25,530 nt of DNA from a virus: positions 1 through 25,530 of IMG/VR virus record IMGVR_UViG_3300036857_000314. One strand, 5' to 3'. Within the stretch, counting starts at the first letter, position 1; every line of letters starts with the position of its first letter. The notes below the pieces were generated by a model. It had not been told where the DNA came from, made no database searches, and saw only the letters and a list, made by a program, of their open reading frames with translations. Position numbers and translations under genes: made by a program. Positions 14,700-21,967 of the stretch are shown here, piece by piece.

Positions 14700-15061
14700 T
14701 GAAGGCCGGCACCCTAGACCGCAAGGTCACCTTGCAACGAAAGTCGGAGACGCTGAGTGCCAGCGGCGAACCGGTGGTCAGTTGGGGGACGCTGGTGCAG
14801 CGCCTTTCGGCCTCAGTGTCTCCGACCCGTGGGGATGAGAGCTTTACGCAACCGCAATTGCGCGCCAAGCAGACGACCACCTTTCGCGTTCGCTGGCACC
14901 AAGCGATTGCCGACCTAACCCCGCAGGATCGCATCATCTACCCCGCCATCGGTGCCGGCGAGGAACCCGAGCCAACAGCGATCTACGACATCCTCGCGGT
15001 GCATGAGCTTGGTCGCCGCGAGACCTTGGAAATCATCGCCTTCAGGCGGGCAGATACCTAG
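14699..15061 (+). CDS. head closure / head-tail joining protein
   Basis: A 120-residue protein typical of the SPP1 gp16-like/phage head-tail joining family: MKAGTLDRKVTLQRKSE, SGEPVVSWGTLVQRLSASVSPTRGDE, TTTFRVRWHQAIADLTPQDRI and the ending ILAVHELGRRETLEIIAFR. It closes the head after packaging and carries the tail attachment surface. The ATG at 14699 shares its first base with the previous stop. The last 20 bases overlap the end of a reverse-strand gene. Confidence 0.9.
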   Translation: MKAGTLDRKVTLQRKSETLSASGEPVVSWGTLVQRLSASVSPTRGDESFTQPQLRAKQTTTFRVRWHQAIADLTPQDRIIYPAIGAGEEPEPTAIYDILAVHELGRRETLEIIAFRRADT

Positions 15062-15284
15062 CGGCCCGCTCCATCATCTGGCGCACGTCGGCGGCGCTGA
15101 GGGTCAGCACGGTGGTTAGCACTATGTCCTCAGGGGCAACGCGGGGATCGAGTGGCCTCCTGAAGCTTACTTGCCACAGTTCGCGGTTTCGGTGCTGAAC
15201 CTCGCAAATCATGCCAGCGGGTTCCGAGCCCTTCCCCAGCAAGAACAGATCACCACCACCGGTATCGATCTTGTCATCGATCAT
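15042..15284 (-). CDS. hypothetical protein, reverse-strand insert in the head-tail cluster
   Basis: An 80-residue protein (MIDDKIDTGGGDLFLLGKGS...) not recognised. It has a GGGDLFLL stretch, a central EVQHRNRELWQVSFRRPLDP and a C-terminal helix (SAADVRQMMERAARYL). Support for a real gene: GGGAGG 7 bases before the ATG, and it fills the only sizeable gap in an otherwise tightly packed operon, read on the opposite strand. An extended -10-like TGCTATGAC (minus strand, 15308-15316) lies just upstream. It convergently overlaps the head closure gene by 20 bases. Probably a lysogeny-expressed moron. Confidence 0.6.
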   Translation of the reverse strand: MIDDKIDTGGGDLFLLGKGSEPAGMICEVQHRNRELWQVSFRRPLDPRVAPEDIVLTTVLTLSAADVRQMMERAARYLPA

Positions 15285-15315
15285 CGTCGGTCCTCCCTGT
15301 TGAGACAGTCATAGC

Positions 15316-15720
15316 ATGTCCCTAGCCGACATTCGACCCGCGCTGCGCACGTTCCTGCTGGAATTCAGCACCCTCGCCGCTGAGATAGGTGGCGAGCGCA
15401 TCCACGCTGTTGTGCTGCCGCAAGGCGTGACCGCGCCAAGCATTGTCTACAACAGGATCAGCGGCTTGGGCGATCACAGCATCCAAGCTCCCACCGGCCT
15501 TGCTCAGGTACGGATGCAAATCGACGCCTACGCACAAACCCAAGGCCAAGCCGACGAACTGTCGCGCCTGATCAAGGAACGGCTCGACGGCTACAGCGGC
15601 CCGATGGGCGACGTGACCGTGCAAGGCGTGTTCTACGACACGATGCGCGACGACTACCAAGACGATGTGAAGCTGTATCGCGTGTCGCAGGACTTCATGA
15701 TCGTCTTCGAGGAACGGTGA
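15316..15720 (+). CDS. tail completion protein (DUF3168 family)
   Basis: A 134-residue protein with the DUF3168 pattern: short N-terminal helix LADIRPALRTFLLE, IHAVVLPQGVTAPSIVYNRISG (about residues 31-52), VRMQIDAYAQTQGQADELSRLIKERLDG and a beta ending YDDVKLYRVSQDFMIVFEE-like. Members terminate the tail at its head-proximal end. The gene sits in the standard slot between head closure and gp10-like protein. The ATG at 15316 has no strong ribosome binding site nearby, but the start agrees with the family. Confidence 0.85.
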   Translation: MSLADIRPALRTFLLEFSTLAAEIGGERIHAVVLPQGVTAPSIVYNRISGLGDHSIQAPTGLAQVRMQIDAYAQTQGQADELSRLIKERLDGYSGPMGDVTVQGVFYDTMRDDYQDDVKLYRVSQDFMIVFEER

Positions 15721-16175
15721 TGAAGCTCAAGGTCGAAGGGCTCAAGGAGCTAGACCGCGCGCTTGGCGAGCTACCGAAGGCCACCGGCAAGAACGTCGTT
15801 CGCCGCGTGCTGCGCAAGTCGCTTGAACCGATCCTCACCGCTGCCAAGGCCAACGCACCTGTAGCTACCGGCCGGCTGCGAGAGTCCATGGTCATCAGTT
15901 CCCAACTGAAACGTAGCCAGCGAGGCCGTCGCGAAACGCGAACCGGAGTGACGATGTACGTGGGCTCTGGCGCTACCGGCAAGGTGCGGCACGCGCCGCA
16001 TGCGCACCTAGTCGAGTTCGGCACGGCCCACCGATCCCCCAAGCCCTACATGCGTCCTGCCTTCGACGCCAACAAGGAGAAGGTTGTCGAGATACAGCGG
16101 CAGGAGTTGGGAACCGAAATCGCGAAGGCGTGGGATCGCCTCGTGAAGAAGGCAGCCAAGCGGGCTGCAAGGTGA
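15720..16175 (+). CDS. HK97 gp10-like head-tail/tail-completion protein
   Basis: A 151-residue basic protein. MKLKVEGLKELDRALGELPK, then VVRRVLRKSLEPILTAAKANAPVATGRLRESM and the C-terminal HAHLVEFGTAHRSPKPYMRPAFD are signature stretches of the HK97 gp10 family. It is one of the proteins joining heads to tails. The ATG at 15720 shares its first base with the previous stop (TGATG); an in-frame GTG three bases earlier is possible. The Lys/Arg-rich end is common in the family. Confidence 0.9.
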   Translation: MKLKVEGLKELDRALGELPKATGKNVVRRVLRKSLEPILTAAKANAPVATGRLRESMVISSQLKRSQRGRRETRTGVTMYVGSGATGKVRHAPHAHLVEFGTAHRSPKPYMRPAFDANKEKVVEIQRQELGTEIAKAWDRLVKKAAKRAAR

Positions 16176-16203
16176 CTACAGGTAACATCGGAGTAAACTG
16201 ACA

Positions 16204-16638
16204 ATGACTACGGAAGCGAAGATTGGTTATGGCTCGCAGTTCGAACTGTGGGACGGCGCGGCATGGGTGGAGCTCAGCAGCGAGGTCAACAGCATCGCCG
16301 GCCCCAATCTGGCCAGCGAGGCAATTGACGTAACCGCCATCGGCTCGCCGAACGGCTACAGGGAGTTCATCCAGGGCCTGAAGGACGCCGGCGAGCTTAC
16401 TATCGAGATGAACCTCGTCCCCGGTGGCGTAGGCGACGCGCTGATCCGCACGCTGTTCGAAGCTGGCGAAGCGGTGCAGTGGCGCGTGACGATCCCCAGC
16501 GCCGGTTCGCCAAGCACAGAGCAGATGACCGGCAATGCGATCATCACCGGCTACAACTACACCATCCCTGCCGCTGAGAAGATGGCCGCCACCCTGACCT
16601 TGAAGGTCACCGGCCCGGTCACGTTCGCGACCTTCTAA
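16204..16638 (+). CDS. major tail tube protein
   Basis: A 144-residue protein with the tail-tube pattern: MTTEAKIGYGSQFELWDGAAWVEL, a conserved central SEAIDVTAIGSPNGYREFIQGLKDAGELTIEM-type segment, FEAGEAVQWRVTIP and an ending of beta strands (AAEKMAATLTLKVTGPV). Hexamers stack along the tape measure to form the tail tube. GGAG lies 10 bases before the ATG. This single gene, with the chaperones and tape measure after it, shows that the element encodes a siphovirus-type tail shaft. No sheath gene is present, so the tail would be non-contractile. Confidence 0.9.
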   Translation: MTTEAKIGYGSQFELWDGAAWVELSSEVNSIAGPNLASEAIDVTAIGSPNGYREFIQGLKDAGELTIEMNLVPGGVGDALIRTLFEAGEAVQWRVTIPSAGSPSTEQMTGNAIITGYNYTIPAAEKMAATLTLKVTGPVTFATF

Positions 16639-16668
16639 TCGTCCCATCGTATAAGGAGCAACTGTGTA

Positions 16669-17070
16669 ATGGGCAATCCTCACAAGGGTGAACTGTCGTT
16701 CACCCTGCACCAACCGTCGCCCGTAGCGTTCGACCACGGCGGCAAGACCTACAAGCTGGTATTCTCAGCCAACGCATTGTGCGAGATGGAGAACCTCACC
16801 GGCCAGCCTGCAATTGCCGCCTTTGCCGACATGGGCGACCCTGCCAAGGCGCGCATCACCACCTTGCGCGCCGCACTGTGGGCAGCGCTCAAGGACAATC
16901 ACCCCGACCTGCCTCTTTATCGAGCCGGCGAGATTATCACCGGCATCGGCATGGCACAGGCCAGCAAGCTGATTGGCGAGGCGTTCGCTCTCGCATTCCC
17001 TCCTCCTGGGGGTGATCGCCCTTTAGCGGACCAGTCGAGCCAACAGGATGGGACTGGCAAGCCCTCCTGA
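16669..17070 (+). CDS. tail assembly chaperone, unshifted product (lambda gpG analogue)
   Basis: A 133-residue protein: GELSFTLHQPSPVAFDHGGKTYKLVFSANALCEMENLTG, then ARITTLRAALWAALKDNHPDL and ITGIGMAQASKLIGEAFALAF, a pattern seen in alphaproteobacterial phage and GTA tail chaperones. It guides polymerisation of tube protein on the tape measure. AAGGAG lies 10 bases before the ATG. Near its end a canonical slippery heptamer (C CCT TTA, 17019-17025) in the zero frame allows a -1 shift into 17025-17420, giving a 250-residue fusion. Confidence 0.85.
   Translation: MGNPHKGELSFTLHQPSPVAFDHGGKTYKLVFSANALCEMENLTGQPAIAAFADMGDPAKARITTLRAALWAALKDNHPDLPLYRAGEIITGIGMAQASKLIGEAFALAFPPPGGDRPLADQSSQQDGTGKPS
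17019..17057 (+). promoter_or_regulatory. programmed -1 frameshift signal (slippery CCCTTTA plus stem-loop)
   Basis: The zero frame reads CGC CCT TTA, so the heptamer at 17019-17025 has the classical X XXY YYZ form. Five bases later CCAGTC (17031-17036) pairs with GACTGG (17052-17057). The -1 frame is closed by TGA at 17013-17015 and open from 17016 to 17420, so the slip can only occur between there and 17070. Confidence 0.82.
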
Positions 17071-17420
17071 AGAACTGGCTGGAGTTCGGGCTCGGCTACG
17101 ATCTGTTCTGGCGACTGACGCCGCGCCTATTGCTGCTTTCGCTTGAAGCTGCCCAGCAGGCACAAATCAATCAGCACAATGAGCGCGTTTACAGCGCCTA
17201 TCTGACTGAGGCGCTGAGCCGTACCAAGCGATTGCCCAAGGTAGAAACGTTGTTCGCGAGGCCGCAGCATCGGCAGGGTCAGCGGCAAACTCTCGATCAG
17301 CAACGCGGCATGTTGCGCGCCATCGCAGCGGCGTTCGGCACTACGAAGCATCTAGCCCCGCCCCGCAGCAAGGCGGTTCGTATGACGCCAGACGAGTTCG
17401 CCCAGACGTTCAAGAGGTAA
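17025..17420 (+). CDS. tail assembly chaperone C-terminal part, made by -1 frameshift (lambda gpT analogue)
   Basis: This frame encodes 131 residues after the slip: SGPVEPTGWDWQALLKNWLEF, GLGYDLFWRLTPRLLLLSLEA, then a basic helical region and a C-terminal MTPDEFAQTFKR. It has no ATG and no ribosome binding site before residue-level conservation begins, so it must be expressed as a fusion to the preceding gene (119 + 131 residues). In lambda the fused gpGT recruits tube protein to the tape measure. FWRLTPR is typical of the T-like half in alphaproteobacterial phages. The stop lies 5 bases before the tape measure start. Confidence 0.82.
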   Translation, partial: SGPVEPTGWDWQALLKNWLEFGLGYDLFWRLTPRLLLLSLEAAQQAQINQHNERVYSAYLTEALSRTKRLPKVETLFARPQHRQGQRQTLDQQRGMLRAIAAAFGTTKHLAPPRSKAVRMTPDEFAQTFKR

Positions 17421-17425
17421 CCAAT

Positions 17426-19084
17426 ATGGCCGAAGCCGTTGGTGTAGTACGCACTGAAGCCACCTTCGAAACCGCTCAGTTCGAAGAAGGCACGAAGCGT
17501 GCCCGTCAAGCTCTTGGTCAGTTCGATAGGGCGACCAAGGATACAGGTGGCGCCCTTGCCGGCATTCAACGCCAGTTCGCGGCGGTAGCCAACGCCGTGC
17601 GCGGCTTGGCGGCTGCCTTCGCCGTTCAGCAGACAGTCCAGTTCGCTGCCTCAATGATCCAAGGCGCCGCTGCACTAAGTCGTCTCAGTGAGCAGGCTGG
17701 CGTTACAGTCACTCAGTTCCAGCAGCTACGCTTCGCGTTCCGTGACGCGAACCTTGGTGAGCAGGAGTTCGCGCAGAGCCTCGCCATCTTCGCTCGCAAT
17801 ATGAGCGACCTGCAGAGGAACACCGGCCCATTTCTACAGTTCTTGCGTGAGAGCGCGCCTCAATTCATCGCCAATTTCCAGGCCGCCGATACCCTGAGCG
17901 ATCAGTTGCTTGTGTTGGGCGATGTTGTCGCCAGACTTGGCGACCGACAGGACCGGGTGCGTGTGCTGACCGCAGCCGGTGGCGATGCGTTCGGCCGCTT
18001 GGCTGCCGACATGCCCAATCTACGCCAGCGATTGGCAGAAGCCGAGCGAGGCTTTACCGGGGTCAGCGAGGAAGCCGCCAAGTCGGCCCGAGAGATAGAG
18101 CGGGAATACCGCGCCATCGTGACCAACATCACGTCGTTTCTGCAGGGTCTTGTCGTCGGCATCGTCAACACGTTTCGTGAATTGCCTCTCGAGGCTGAAG
18201 CCGAACGGCTGCGACAGGCTATTCGAGGCACACAGGAGCGCATTGATCGCCTGACCGAAGGCACGGCAATGTATAACGTCCGTGTCCGGGAACGTATCGA
18301 GCTGGAACGCCAGCTGGCCGCTGTGTTGCTGCGGCTGAACCCCTTTCCAACGACGCCACCGGGTAACGAGAGACTGGCAGACCCCAACATCGTCAGGATG
18401 ATGCAAGCGGAACTGCAGATGTTCCTGCAGTTGGCCGAAGGGTCGCGCACACTCCAACAATCGCTCTTTGACCTGACGAACACCCAGACCATGTTCGGCA
18501 GCACCACGATGCAGGGCCTTGAAGGGCTCAACTTCGCGTGGATGACCCATGCCGACATAGTGGCAGCGGCGCAAGAGCGCATTCGCCAAAGCTACACCGA
18601 CACGGCCGAAGCCCAGCGCATGCTCGCGTCGGTCACGCAACAGTTGAACGTTCGCTATCAGCAGCAGGTAGGGCAGACTGCACAGGCAGTTGGCCAAGCT
18701 CTTGTTGCTGTATTCCCCAAGTCGAAGGCGGCTGCCGCCGCTCAGGCTTTGATCAATACCGCCGTAGGCGTCACCCAAGCTCTCACGCTGCCCTTCCCGC
18801 TGAACTGGATACAGGCTGCGGCCGTGCTCGCGAGCGGTATGGCTCAGGTCGCTGCGATCAAGTCTGCCAGCGTCGGCGGCGGCGGCGCGTTGCCGTCTCC
18901 TGGTGGCGGCGGGAGTGGCGGTGGTGGCGGTGGGGAAGGTGCTGGCGCGGCACCGACCCGCATCGTGATCGAGCAGGTTGACCCGAATGCCTTCTTCTCT
19001 GGGGTGCAACTGAACAACCTGATCGATGCGATCAACAACCAAGCCGAGAACGGCCGCGTCGTCATAGCCTCGAAGCTGGTCTAG
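17426..19084 (+). CDS. tape measure protein
   Basis: A 552-residue, Ala/Gln-rich helical protein. The N-terminus has VRTEATFETAQFEEGTKRARQALGQFDR, then Ala-rich helices, and a hydrophobic region near residues 440-480 (AQALINTAVGVTQALTLP ... AAAVLASGMAQVAAIKSAS), followed by a Gly-rich linker (about 485-510) and a conserved end (IEQVDPNAFFSGVQLNNLIDAINN). The length would set a tail near 80 nm at 1.5 angstrom per residue. It looks complete at both ends, which matters because the distal-tail genes that normally follow are missing. Confidence 0.9.
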   Translation: MAEAVGVVRTEATFETAQFEEGTKRARQALGQFDRATKDTGGALAGIQRQFAAVANAVRGLAAAFAVQQTVQFAASMIQGAAALSRLSEQAGVTVTQFQQLRFAFRDANLGEQEFAQSLAIFARNMSDLQRNTGPFLQFLRESAPQFIANFQAADTLSDQLLVLGDVVARLGDRQDRVRVLTAAGGDAFGRLAADMPNLRQRLAEAERGFTGVSEEAAKSAREIEREYRAIVTNITSFLQGLVVGIVNTFRELPLEAEAERLRQAIRGTQERIDRLTEGTAMYNVRVRERIELERQLAAVLLRLNPFPTTPPGNERLADPNIVRMMQAELQMFLQLAEGSRTLQQSLFDLTNTQTMFGSTTMQGLEGLNFAWMTHADIVAAAQERIRQSYTDTAEAQRMLASVTQQLNVRYQQQVGQTAQAVGQALVAVFPKSKAAAAAQALINTAVGVTQALTLPFPLNWIQAAAVLASGMAQVAAIKSASVGGGGALPSPGGGGSGGGGGGEGAGAAPTRIVIEQVDPNAFFSGVQLNNLIDAINNQAENGRVVIASKLV

Positions 19085-19097
19085 GAGGGTAACGCCC

Positions 19098-19334
19098 ATG
19101 CAAGGCACCATCGCCGTAGCCGCATCTGATGTTGAACCAGGCGCCGTCGGGATCACGGTCACCGCAGAAGACGGCCGCACCTTCGTCATCCCATTGCGCG
19201 GCTACGACCTAGTCCATTTCGCAGAACAGTTGGGCGCTGCCTGCACGACCGCGTTCATGGATATCGCGGCCGCAACTCTCAATGACCAGTTGCCTCCATG
19301 CGACCGATTACCCTCAGCGCACCCGAAGCCCTGA
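19098..19334 (+). CDS. hypothetical protein after tape measure
   Basis: A 78-residue protein (MQGTIAVAASDVEPGAVGIT...) with two beta-like stretches (VGITVTAEDGRTFVIPLRG) and a helix (LVHFAEQLGAACTTAFMDIAA). AGGAGGG lies 7 bases before the ATG, a strong ribosome binding site. I do not recognise it. Where lambda-like phages have the tail tip gene cluster, this element has only this gene and the next, so one of them might be a tail-end adaptor. This is inference from position. Confidence 0.68.
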   Translation: MQGTIAVAASDVEPGAVGITVTAEDGRTFVIPLRGYDLVHFAEQLGAACTTAFMDIAAATLNDQLPPCDRLPSAHPKP

Positions 19335-19630
19335 CGCTGCTGGCCTTGCGCCTGTCGGGCGTGTCGAGCGTCATTGCGCTCCGCCACATCGGTAAGCCCC
19401 TTGTCTACTCAGTGCCCGCTGGCTACTGGTGGCGCGACCTCAGATGGCGCACAACCAACGTCACGCTTCCCTACGTCAGCGTGCTGAAGTCAGAGTCAAT
19501 CGAGCCTGTCGGGTTCAACCCGAAGCCACCGATAAAGCGCAAGCGGCTGAGCCGCCGCAAGCAGTTCACGGTGGGAAGCAAGTGGCAATTCACAGTCGGG
19601 GAGAGGACCAGTAAGCAGCGTCGCACGTAG
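19298..19630 (+). CDS. hypothetical protein, last gene of the late operon
   Basis: A 110-residue basic protein starting MRPITLSAPEALTLLALRLSG. A hydrophobic/helical N-terminal half and an aromatic stretch (YWWRDLRWRTT) are followed by a Lys/Arg-rich tail in which FTVG occurs twice (QFTVGSKWQFTVGER). It is not recognised. The ATG overlaps the previous gene by 37 bases and has little ribosome binding site, so coupling is likely. It ends 50 bases before a strong terminator, closing the morphogenesis operon. Confidence 0.55.
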   Translation: MRPITLSAPEALTLLALRLSGVSSVIALRHIGKPLVYSVPAGYWWRDLRWRTTNVTLPYVSVLKSESIEPVGFNPKPPIKRKRLSRRKQFTVGSKWQFTVGERTSKQRRT

Positions 19631-19680
19631 CGACGCCCGACCCCTAGCCCACCATCATCCCCCCTCGCCACCCTGACATG

Positions 19681-19714
19681 AGAAAGGCCCCGGTTCATCG
19701 CCGGGGCCTTTTGC
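19681..19714 (+). terminator. strong intrinsic terminator closing the late operon
   Basis: AAAGGCCCCGG (19683-19693) pairs with CCGGGGCCTTT (19701-19711) around a 7-base loop, followed by TTGC. The A run before the stem makes it work on both strands, so it also ends the convergent 19731-20171 gene. Confidence 0.9.
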
Positions 19715-19730
19715 ATTGGGCAGATATTCG

Positions 19731-20171
19731 CTAACCGCTGCCTCGCATAAGGTGCAGCACCCAGAGAAATAGCTTCGCCCCCTGCTTCAGCACGATGCCG
19801 ACCCAGCCGAATGCAGCTTCGACCGCGAGCAGACACACCGCGAGCACCAGCAGGATAATGAGCGCCTGGACCCAAGCGGGAATCTCCCAATCGGTTTGCG
19901 CCTTGCGCAAGGTCCCATCGGTCCCGTAGGGCATGACGAGCTCCATGTGCTTCCGCCGCAGGAGCGCGCTGCTACCTTCGTTCGGATCAACTTCGCTCGA
20001 CGATGTTTCTGGAATACCTGTCGGCTTGCTCGGAACCGTGGCGAGAGGCTGACGCGTCGCATCTTCCTCCCTCAATATGGGCGGCAACGCCAGCTGGCGC
20101 GGTCGTTCTTGGACCGTTCCGCTAGGCAAGACTTCATCATTCGGGCTGGCGCCCGTTCGCTGGTGATTCAT
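19731..20171 (-). CDS. hypothetical membrane-anchored protein
   Basis: A 146-residue protein. The first 95 residues are polar and probably disordered (MNHQRTGASPNDEVLPSG..., rich in Pro, Ser, Glu). Then come two hydrophobic stretches close together: WVQALIILLVLAVCLLAVEA and WVGIVLKQGAKLFLWVLHLM. The start at 20171 has GGAG 7 bases upstream; an in-frame start at 20225 lacks one. It could be an element-expressed cell-envelope protein (exclusion, lysis control) but nothing identifies it. It reads toward the late terminator and away from the non-coding region to its right. Confidence 0.6.
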   Translation of the reverse strand: MNHQRTGASPNDEVLPSGTVQERPRQLALPPILREEDATRQPLATVPSKPTGIPETSSSEVDPNEGSSALLRRKHMELVMPYGTDGTLRKAQTDWEIPAWVQALIILLVLAVCLLAVEAAFGWVGIVLKQGAKLFLWVLHLMRGSG

Positions 20172-21015
20172 CACGGTCTCCGTTTCGCTCAATTGGCGCG
20201 CTGCCGAACCTTCACCATCTGCCAAGACGCCGATCCGGTACGGCAGCGCGTTCCGACGTACCCGTTGGGGGCCGCAGGAAACTCAATTGTTGTGCTGTTG
20301 CTGGGTAGGTAGTGTTCCTATTGTTGACCTCCCGTTCAGACTATCCTGGTGCTATGATGGTGACGCCAAGACGCCGGATCCGATTCATCGGTCTCGGCTC
20401 ACGTCGCCTCCCCTTCCTTCCGGTGGGGGAGGCGATTGTGTAATCGGCTCCTTTGCGATACTCTGTATTTCAGCCCGGTCCTTTCACGCATCGCCCCTGC
20501 AACGCTCCCTGGTTTGCGCGCAACCTCCACGTTGTTAACGCGCTCGGAGCCTATTGGTTCCATCACAAGAGGTTTGCTTGCGATCTCAGGCTTTGGCGTG
20601 GATGCTGTGACTCAACCCCGAATTGTGAACAGACTTGGTGAGCTGAGGCGAGCACCGCCTCTCGTCTCCTACGCACGCACGGCCTCGCGCTGTGCGCCCT
20701 CATTGAGACTCAAGGGGAAGACGTCATGATTGGGCGGCTCGGACACGGCCTCGCGGCGCAACCGACCTCGGCAGCCCGCTTCATGAACGATGTTTAATAC
20801 CCGATTCGCCAGCCGAGCCGATCAGCCCAGCCCTAGCCGACCTAGGCCGCTGGCATGCCCCTAGGGCGCTCGCCAGTGGCCCGCTATGGGCCTGTCAGGG
20901 CTCGCGGCGCGGTCGGGGGTAGGGTGACCTACCCCAGGGCTCGCGCCTGCCAGGGCCTCAATAGCGCGGGTGCGGCAGCCTGCCGCAGAGTTGCGGTACG
21001 AAAGGTGAACGGCCT
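20172..21015. other. long non-coding, hairpin-rich region
   Basis: About 840 bp without a convincing gene in an otherwise dense element. Perfect or near-perfect hairpins: 20404-20435 (10 bp), 20645-20661 (GAGGCG/CGCCTC), 20846-20880 (9 pairs, one G-U), 20916-20935 (GGGGTAGG, GTGA tetraloop, CCTACCCC) inside GGCGCG/CGCGCC (20906-20947), and 20971-20987 (TGCGGCA/TGCCGCA). Direct repeats: CACGGCCTCGCG at 20678 and 20744, CAGGGCTCGCG at 20896 and 20935. An extended -10-like TGCTATGAT lies at 20350-20358. It could encode a structured RNA or an origin. Confidence 0.5.
20365..20445 (+). ncRNA. candidate small RNA with terminator-like hairpin
   Basis: An extended -10 sequence (TGCTATGAT, 20350-20358) would start a transcript near 20365. 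About 70 bases later TCGCCTCCCC (20404-20413) pairs with GGGGAGGCGA (20426-20435), followed by TTGTGTAAT. A small CCGA/TCGG hairpin lies between. There is no good -35 box and the T tract is weak. Longer transcription through to about 20990 is equally possible. Confidence 0.25.
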
Positions 21016-21600
21016 TTAGGCTTCGATCCACACGCGGCTGCACATGAACCAGGACCAGCGACGGCGCCACGCTTCCTCGCTCATGCCGAGATTGGCGAAC
21101 CGGCCGTGAAGCTTCCTAGCCGCCTCGCGGTAGGCTTGGTGTGCCTCTTCCTCGTGGACGTAGCGACCTAGCAAGAGCTGCCTGTCACCCTTAATGCGAG
21201 CCCGATAGAGACCCCGTGCGCCGTCCCAGCCTACGCCCTTGAGCTCTACCGGGCTGATGCCGCGCCGCTTGCCTTGGTTGCACGCGTTCTGAGAACGCGT
21301 TGCCAGCCGCAAGTTGTCCCAGCGGTCATCAAGCGTGTCGCCGTTCTTGTGATCGACTTCGTAGCCGGGTGGTGGCCACTCCCCCGTGACGTAGAACCAC
21401 GCAAGTCGAGCAGCTTTGTACTGGCGACCGAGGAGCTTGATATGCCGATAGCCGCTCCCGTAGGTGGCTCCTGCTGTGCTGCCGGCTCTGATGTTGGGTC
21501 TAGGCGATATGAGCCATCGCCACGTGCCCGTGCGCGGGTTGTAGATCAGCACTCTGACTAGCTCAGCATGACTCAATGGTGGTATGGTGCGGTCACGCAT
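21016..21600 (-). CDS. second HNH-AP2 homing endonuclease
   Basis: A 194-residue protein with HNH_3 core (AARLAWFYVTGEWPPPGY, then EVDHKNGDTLDDRWDNLRLA, residues 63-100; D83-H84, N96, N105) and an AP2 domain at about 119-168 (LKGVGWDGARGLYRARIKG ... LLLGRYV ... AARKLHGRFA). It is a diverged paralogue of the 6129-6635 gene. The residue equivalent to H59 there is A64 here, so one position often conserved in HNH_3 is lost, though the main DH is kept. The ATG at 21600 has GGAGAG upstream; an N-terminal extension has none. It borders the hairpin-rich non-coding region. Confidence 0.87.
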   Translation of the reverse strand: MRDRTIPPLSHAELVRVLIYNPRTGTWRWLISPRPNIRAGSTAGATYGSGYRHIKLLGRQYKAARLAWFYVTGEWPPPGYEVDHKNGDTLDDRWDNLRLATRSQNACNQGKRRGISPVELKGVGWDGARGLYRARIKGDRQLLLGRYVHEEEAHQAYREAARKLHGRFANLGMSEEAWRRRWSWFMCSRVWIEA

Positions 21601-21632
21601 GACGGGCTCTCCGATAGCCTGTTGATGCCAGG

Positions 21633-21661
21633 GCCTTGCCGGTGTGGCGCACCGGCAAGGC
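21633..21661. repeat. 11-bp perfect hairpin upstream of the second HNH gene
   Basis: GCCTTGCCGGT (21633-21643) pairs with ACCGGCAAGGC (21651-21661) around a 7-base loop. It lies in the leader of the minus-strand HNH gene and after the 21697-21882 gene. No T tract follows on the minus strand, so it may attenuate or stabilise the transcript. Confidence 0.55.
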
Positions 21662-21696
21662 TCGCACCCATCATACTGCAATCGTCAGTGTTGAGA

Positions 21697-21882
21697 CTAG
21701 CAGTCGCCGTTGCGGTCCTTCAGGTGGCGAAGCACACCCTTGGGCGGGTCGGGTCGCTCGGCAAGCTGGGCAAGGTGGCGTAGGCGCTGGGCAAGCCGCT
21801 CGCGATCTACAGGCGATAGGGCCTCGATATCGGCCTTAGTCAGCGTCTCCAGCAGCGCCATGATTTGCGTGATCAATGCCAT
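21697..21882 (-). CDS. small hypothetical protein, helical
   Basis: A 61-residue protein (MALITQIMALLETLTKADIE...) made of helices: LTKADIEALSPVDRERLAQRLRHLAQLAE is the central piece and resembles short 'ALSPxDRERLAxxLRH' proteins often seen in alphaproteobacterial phages. A GGATGG sequence lies just before the ATG. Function unknown. It lies in the minus-strand block with the integrase, likely expressed during integration. Small size makes the call moderate. Confidence 0.55.
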   Translation of the reverse strand: MALITQIMALLETLTKADIEALSPVDRERLAQRLRHLAQLAERPDPPKGVLRHLKDRNGDC

Positions 21883-21943
21883 CCGTCCATCCCGTGACTG
21901 ATCGTCTGTTGACGGAATACCACAGTAGGGCTCTCAAAGGCAA

Positions 21944-21967
21944 AGGGCCGGCTTGGTGACCGGCCCT
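21944..21967 (-). terminator. intrinsic terminator of the 21998-22186 gene
   Basis: AGGGCCGG (21944-21951) pairs with CCGGCCCT (21960-21967) around 8 bases. On the minus strand the stem is followed by TTGCCTTTGAG, a modest T-rich tail. It lies 30 bases after the stop of the minus-strand gene. Confidence 0.65.

Noticed and set aside
18020-19189. 389-residue minus-strand frame opposite the tape measure
   Set aside because: It follows the codon bias of the tape measure gene and is low in complexity; no support for translation.
20436-20729. 97-residue plus-strand frame in the hairpin-rich region
   Set aside because: Only a TTG start too close to a GGAGG inside a hairpin arm, composition unlike the other proteins, no known motif.
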